A stretch of DNA of 25,427 nt from Roseovarius sp. UBA6167 (GTDB taxonomy: Bacteria > Pseudomonadota > Alphaproteobacteria > Rhodobacterales > Rhodobacteraceae): positions 72,794 to 98,220 of the forward strand of contig DIUD01000076.1 of NCBI GenBank assembly GCA_002428225.1. The letters run 5' to 3'. The notes under the pieces are model-generated. The model was not told the origin of the DNA. It did no database searches and worked only from the letters and a program-made list of their open reading frames with translations. Positions within the stretch are counted from its first letter, which is position 1, and every line of letters starts with the position of its first letter. Of this stretch, positions 22,836 to 25,427 are shown in pieces. Made by a program: the position numbers and the translations under genes.

Positions 22836-24668
22836 TCAGTCGTTTTTCGGTTCGTGCCACCACACCTCGGGCAGGAAATGGATCCCGTCCCCGTAGATCG
22901 GCACGTTGCCAACAGGATAGACCAGATCGGACTTGTGGGCAATCCGCCCCACGGCATATTGCTGGATCGGGATGACATAGCGCCCCGCCGTCAGCACCCG
23001 GTCGAGCGCACGGGTGGCGGCGGTGAAATCCTCCTGCGTCTCGGCGGTCAGCATGGCGCGGATCATCGCCTCGGCCGCCGCAGAGCGCATCCCCATGAGG
23101 TTGCGGCTGCCGGGGGTGTCGGCGTGCTCGGACCCCCAATAAAAGAACTGCTCGTTGCCGGGGCTGAGCGAGAGCGCGCGGCGCATCATCGTGAGGTCGA
23201 AATCGAACTGCGCCTCGCGCTCGGCATATTGGGCGCGGTCCACCACCTCGACCGTCAACCGGATACCGAGACGCTCAAGGGCTGCGGCGTAGATATCCAT
23301 CATCGCGCCGGTCTGCGACACAAGCCCGTCCTGCTGAAGAAGCACCTTTAATTCAAGCGGTTGCCCCGCGCTGTTCACAAGGCGCCCATGCTCGATGCGC
23401 CATCCCGCCTTCTCCAGCAGGGCGCGCGCGCGGCGCAGGGCCGCGCGGTTGCGCGCGGTGCCGTCGCCCTCTGGCAGGGTATAGCCCTCCAGCGTGCCGG
23501 GCAAAAGCGTGTCCTGGAAGGGCAACAGCAACTCGCGCACGCGCCCCGTCGCGGGGCCGGGGCGCATGGCCAGATCCGAGCCCGAGAAATAGGAGGTGAT
23601 GCGCGGCTGTCGGCCGCCGGTCATCGTGTCGTTGATGTACTCGAAATTGAACGCGGCGATCAGCGCCTCGCGCACGCGCCAGTCATCGAGCGGCGCCCGC
23701 CGAGTGTTCATGACGAAGCCGGTCATCCCCGAGGGCTTGCCGTGCGGAATTTCGCTCAAGCGGATCTCGCCGCGCGCGACGGCGGGGAAATCGTATTGCG
23801 TGGCCCAGTCCTCGGCGTTGAACTCGCGCACATAGCTCAGCAGCCCGGCCTTGAATGCCTCCTTCATCACGGTGTCGTCGCCGAAGAACTCGATCCTGAT
23901 CTCGTCGAAATTGGCCGTGCCGCGCCGCAGCGGCAGGTCGCGGCCCCAGTAATCGGGGTTGCGGGTGAGGCGGACAAAGCGCCCGGCCTCGTAATCGGCC
24001 ACCACATAGGGGCCGGTGCCCATGGGAATGTCGGCCAGCCCGCCCTCGGCGATGTCGCGCCCCTGCCATTGCGCCTTTTGCAGGATCGGGCGCAGACCGG
24101 CCAGCAGGGCCAATTCGCGGTCCTCCTCGGAAAAGGTCAGCCGGAGCGAGCGCGGCCCCGTGGCCTCGATCCGGGCTACCTTGTCCATGAAGCCGCGATA
24201 GCGCGGATGCCCGCGCGTGCCCAATGTCTCGTAGGACCAGATCACATCCTCGACCGTGACCGGGGAGCCGTCAGAGAATCGGGCCTCCTCGCGCAGGGTG
24301 AATTCGACCCAGGAGCGCGCCGCGTCGGTCTCGACCGATTCGGCCAGAAGGCCGTAAAGCGTGAACGGCTCGTCGAAGGATCGGCCCATCAGCGTCTCGT
24401 GGGTGAGATGCGCCAACTGCCACGGCGGGGTGCCGCGCAGGATGAAGGGATTGAGCGAATCGAAGCTGCCGACATTGCCGGTGACGATCCGCCCGCCCTT
24501 GGGGGCGTCCGGGTTGGCATAGGGCAGAGACACAAAATCCGGTGGTAGCGCGGGGGTGCCATACATAGCTATGCCATGGGTCGGGCCAGCCTGCACCATG
24601 GGCGCGGCAAGCGCGAGGGCAAGAGCGGCGATGACAGCGCGGCCCGCGCGGATCGGATCCGGTCTCAT
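22836..24668 (-). CDS. yejA: Extracellular solute-binding protein family 5, YejA-type
   Basis: 610 residues. Signal peptide (about 1-27, ending VQA) then the family 5 (peptide/opine/nickel) binding-protein fold. The mature N-terminus (MYGTPALPPDFVSLPYANP and APKGGRIV) is characteristic of YejA, the periplasmic receptor of the YejABEF importer for peptides and microcin C. RFSDGSPVTVEDVIWSYE (about 127-144) is the family signature. The ATG at 24668 is chosen because the predicted promoter starts transcription near 24703, just before an alternative ATG at 24701 that adds 11 residues. No permease or ATPase genes for this transporter are next to it, so it is an orphan receptor in this window. Confidence 0.88.
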   Translation of the reverse strand: MRPDPIRAGRAVIAALALALAAPMVQAGPTHGIAMYGTPALPPDFVSLPYANPDAPKGGRIVTGNVGSFDSLNPFILRGTPPWQLAHLTHETLMGRSFDEPFTLYGLLAESVETDAARSWVEFTLREEARFSDGSPVTVEDVIWSYETLGTRGHPRYRGFMDKVARIEATGPRSLRLTFSEEDRELALLAGLRPILQKAQWQGRDIAEGGLADIPMGTGPYVVADYEAGRFVRLTRNPDYWGRDLPLRRGTANFDEIRIEFFGDDTVMKEAFKAGLLSYVREFNAEDWATQYDFPAVARGEIRLSEIPHGKPSGMTGFVMNTRRAPLDDWRVREALIAAFNFEYINDTMTGGRQPRITSYFSGSDLAMRPGPATGRVRELLLPFQDTLLPGTLEGYTLPEGDGTARNRAALRRARALLEKAGWRIEHGRLVNSAGQPLELKVLLQQDGLVSQTGAMMDIYAAALERLGIRLTVEVVDRAQYAEREAQFDFDLTMMRRALSLSPGNEQFFYWGSEHADTPGSRNLMGMRSAAAEAMIRAMLTAETQEDFTAATRALDRVLTAGRYVIPIQQYAVGRIAHKSDLVYPVGNVPIYGDGIHFLPEVWWHEPKND

Positions 24669-24709
24669 TTGCGCAACGATTCCTGCTCTGCCTTGTTTCA
24701 TTGACCCCG

Positions 24710-24738
24710 ACCCTAGAACGCGAGTCTCACGTTTTCAA
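24710..24738 (-). promoter_or_regulatory. Probable promoter of the yejA-like gene
   Basis: Minus strand TTGAAA (24738-24733), 17-base spacer, TAGGGT (24715-24710). Transcription would begin near 24703, giving a 35-base leader to the ATG at 24668. It lies back to back with the promoter of the small RNA gene (24748-24776). Confidence 0.5.
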
Positions 24739-24747
24739 ACTTTTAGC

Positions 24748-24776
24748 TTGGATAGCGGCGCAGGATTGCTTATAAC
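24748..24776 (+). promoter_or_regulatory. Sigma70 promoter of the small RNA gene
   Basis: TTGGAT (24748-24753), a 17-base spacer, and TATAAC (24771-24776). Five of six consensus bases in the -10 and optimal spacing make it the best sigma70-type match I found in the window. Transcription would start near 24783. Confidence 0.65.
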
Positions 24777-24782
24777 AAGGGC

Positions 24783-24859
24783 ACTGCTCGATTAGGTTTC
24801 TTGCCTGTATGAAACCTGCCTCAATGACTATACCCCGGCCTTGCGCCGGGGTTTTTTTT
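24783..24859 (+). ncRNA. Probable trans-acting small RNA (or leader RNA of bdhA), ~76 nt
   Basis: No protein-coding frame fits this intergenic stretch, yet it has a complete small-RNA gene layout. There is a strong promoter at 24748-24776. A first hairpin has AGGTTTC (24794-24800) pairing with GAAACCT (24811-24817) around a 10-base loop TTGCCTGTAT. A single-stranded linker follows (24818-24831). A textbook terminator ends it, 24832-24859. Rhodobacteraceae have many such sRNAs (for example SorY and StsR in R. sphaeroides), but I cannot identify this one. The alternative is a prematurely terminated 5' leader of bdhA, whose ATG is 93 bp beyond the T-run. Confidence 0.7.
24832..24859 (+). terminator. 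Intrinsic terminator of the small RNA
   Basis: CCCCGGC (24833-24839) pairs with GCCGGGG (24845-24851) around CTTGC, extended by an A-T pair, and is followed by eight T residues (24852-24859). This is the strongest terminator in the window and works in plus orientation, where no protein gene ends. Confidence 0.85.
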
Positions 24860-24906
24860 ATCCCCTCTCCGGGACGTGATCGCCGAACCCCCGTGCGTTT
24901 CGCTGA

Positions 24907-24924
24907 TGCAGCATATATGCTGCA
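24907..24924. promoter_or_regulatory. Perfect 18-bp palindrome upstream of bdhA (operator candidate)
   Basis: TGCAGCATATATGCTGCA equals its own reverse complement. It consists of heptamers TGCAGCA and TGCTGCA around TATA. The same heptamers in opposite order form the repeat at 15883-15899. It ends 27 bp before the bdhA ATG and includes the only -10-like AT-rich bases there, so a bound protein would block initiation. PhaR, which recognises TGC-rich dyads, is a candidate because bdhA acts in PHB metabolism. Confidence 0.55.
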
Positions 24925-24951
24925 CAGGCAATAACCATTGGGAGAACGGGC

Positions 24952-25427
24952 ATGAGTGTCAAAGGCAAGACCGCCGTCATTACGGGATCGAATTCGGGTA
25001 TCGGCCTCGGCATCGCGGAGGAACTCGCGCGCGCGGGCGTGAACGTGGTGCTGAATTCCTTTACCGATTCGGAAGAGGATCACGCGCTGGCCGCCCGCAT
25101 CGCCGAGGAGACCGGCACGAAGGCGCGCTATATCAAGGCGGACATGTCCAAGCCCGACGAATGCCGCGCGCTGATCGAAAAGGCCGGGGTCTGCGATATC
25201 CTCGTCAACAATGCCGGCATTCAGCACGTCGCGCCGATCGAGGAGTTTCCCACCGAGAAGTGGGACGCGATCATCGCCATCAACCTCAGCTCGGCCTTTC
25301 ACACCACCGCCGCCGCGCTTCCGCTGATGCGTGAACGCGGCTGGGGCCGTGTCATCAACATCGCCTCGGCGCATGGCCTGACGGCAAGCCCCTACAAGGC
25401 AGCCTATGTCGCGGCCAAGCACGGCAT
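24952..25427 (+). CDS. bdhA: 3-hydroxybutyrate dehydrogenase (5' part; cut by window)
   Basis: 158 residues visible of about 260. Short-chain dehydrogenase: the NAD site TGSNSGIG (11-18), NNAG (86-89), catalytic Ser139 in NIASAHG, and YVAAK with Tyr152 and Lys156. The sequence INIASAHGLTASPYKAAYVA and the GIQHVAPIEEFP segment match bacterial D-3-hydroxybutyrate dehydrogenases, which interconvert 3-hydroxybutyrate and acetoacetate during PHB breakdown. Related SDRs could be confused, but this block is quite specific. The ATG at 24952 follows GGGAG about 7 bases upstream. An 18-bp palindrome lies just upstream. Confidence 0.88.
   Translation, partial: MSVKGKTAVITGSNSGIGLGIAEELARAGVNVVLNSFTDSEEDHALAARIAEETGTKARYIKADMSKPDECRALIEKAGVCDILVNNAGIQHVAPIEEFPTEKWDAIIAINLSSAFHTTAAALPLMRERGWGRVINIASAHGLTASPYKAAYVAAKHG

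Noticed and set aside
1..25427. Mobile elements, CRISPR arrays, tRNA/rRNA, defence islands
   Set aside because: No transposase, integrase, repeat-spacer pattern, tRNA cloverleaf or recognisable defence gene was found; composition is uniform and genes are core functions.

Overview
The window is high-GC DNA (mostly tightly packed genes with strong GC bias at third codon positions) that looks like an alphaproteobacterial chromosome. Rhodobacterales (Roseobacter/Rhodobacter relatives) is the best guess. The reasons are the DUF1523 protein, the Hsp20-DUF1150 pair, two DUF1127 proteins, monomeric NADP isocitrate dehydrogenase, and a SPOR/peptidoglycan-binding/trypsin-like fusion. This placement comes from recalled family distribution, not a search. 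The content is mainly core housekeeping. I see no insertion sequence, prophage, integrase, CRISPR array, tRNA or rRNA, and no gap above about 260 bases without a coding or RNA feature.

Layout, left to right. 1-560 (minus): a two-gene membrane pair (88-aa protein, then truncated DUF1523). 651-1466: Tat-exported cyclase-family hydrolase. 1484-2131 (minus): hsp20 and a DUF1150 gene behind a heat-shock-type (RpoH-like) promoter that overlaps the promoter of the divergent YdcH-like gene (2307-2531). 2578-4135: purE-purK, overlapping by 8 bp. 4261-5247: zinc-free quinone oxidoreductase. 5252-8810 (minus): yfgM-like, bamB-like and der, in the order known from enterobacteria (outer-membrane assembly plus ribosome GTPase). 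8939-10147: Bcr/CflA-type drug exporter. 10267-12465: monomeric isocitrate dehydrogenase. 12592-14715: MFS transporter and prmA. 14942-16233: an Ala/Pro/Lys-rich protein and two DUF1127 proteins, with unusual regulatory DNA. 16291-17739: TrkH potassium channel subunit. 17744-19931 (minus): a small secreted protein and a degenerate trypsin-like protein. 20059-22621 (minus): alr-mlaE-mlaF, each overlapping the next by ATGA. 22695-24668 (minus): an entericidin-like lipoprotein not in most gene calls, and a YejA-type solute-binding protein. 24783-24859: a probable small RNA gene. 24952-end: 3-hydroxybutyrate dehydrogenase, cut by the window edge.

The most interesting signals are regulatory. (1) A sigma70-type promoter, an internal hairpin and a strong intrinsic terminator define an unannotated ~76-nt RNA upstream of bdhA. 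(2) Three intergenic inverted repeats built from CTGC/GCAG or TGCTGCA/TGCAGCA units lie upstream of bdhA, of a DUF1127 gene and of the Ala/Pro/Lys-rich gene. They resemble sites described for the polyhydroxyalkanoate regulator PhaR and suggest that two proteins of unknown function belong to a PHB-linked regulon. (3) Both DUF1127 genes share a 13-bp identical element at the same distance from a -10-like box. (4) The protein at 18201-19931 keeps a trypsin fold signature but has lost both the catalytic His and the catalytic Ser.
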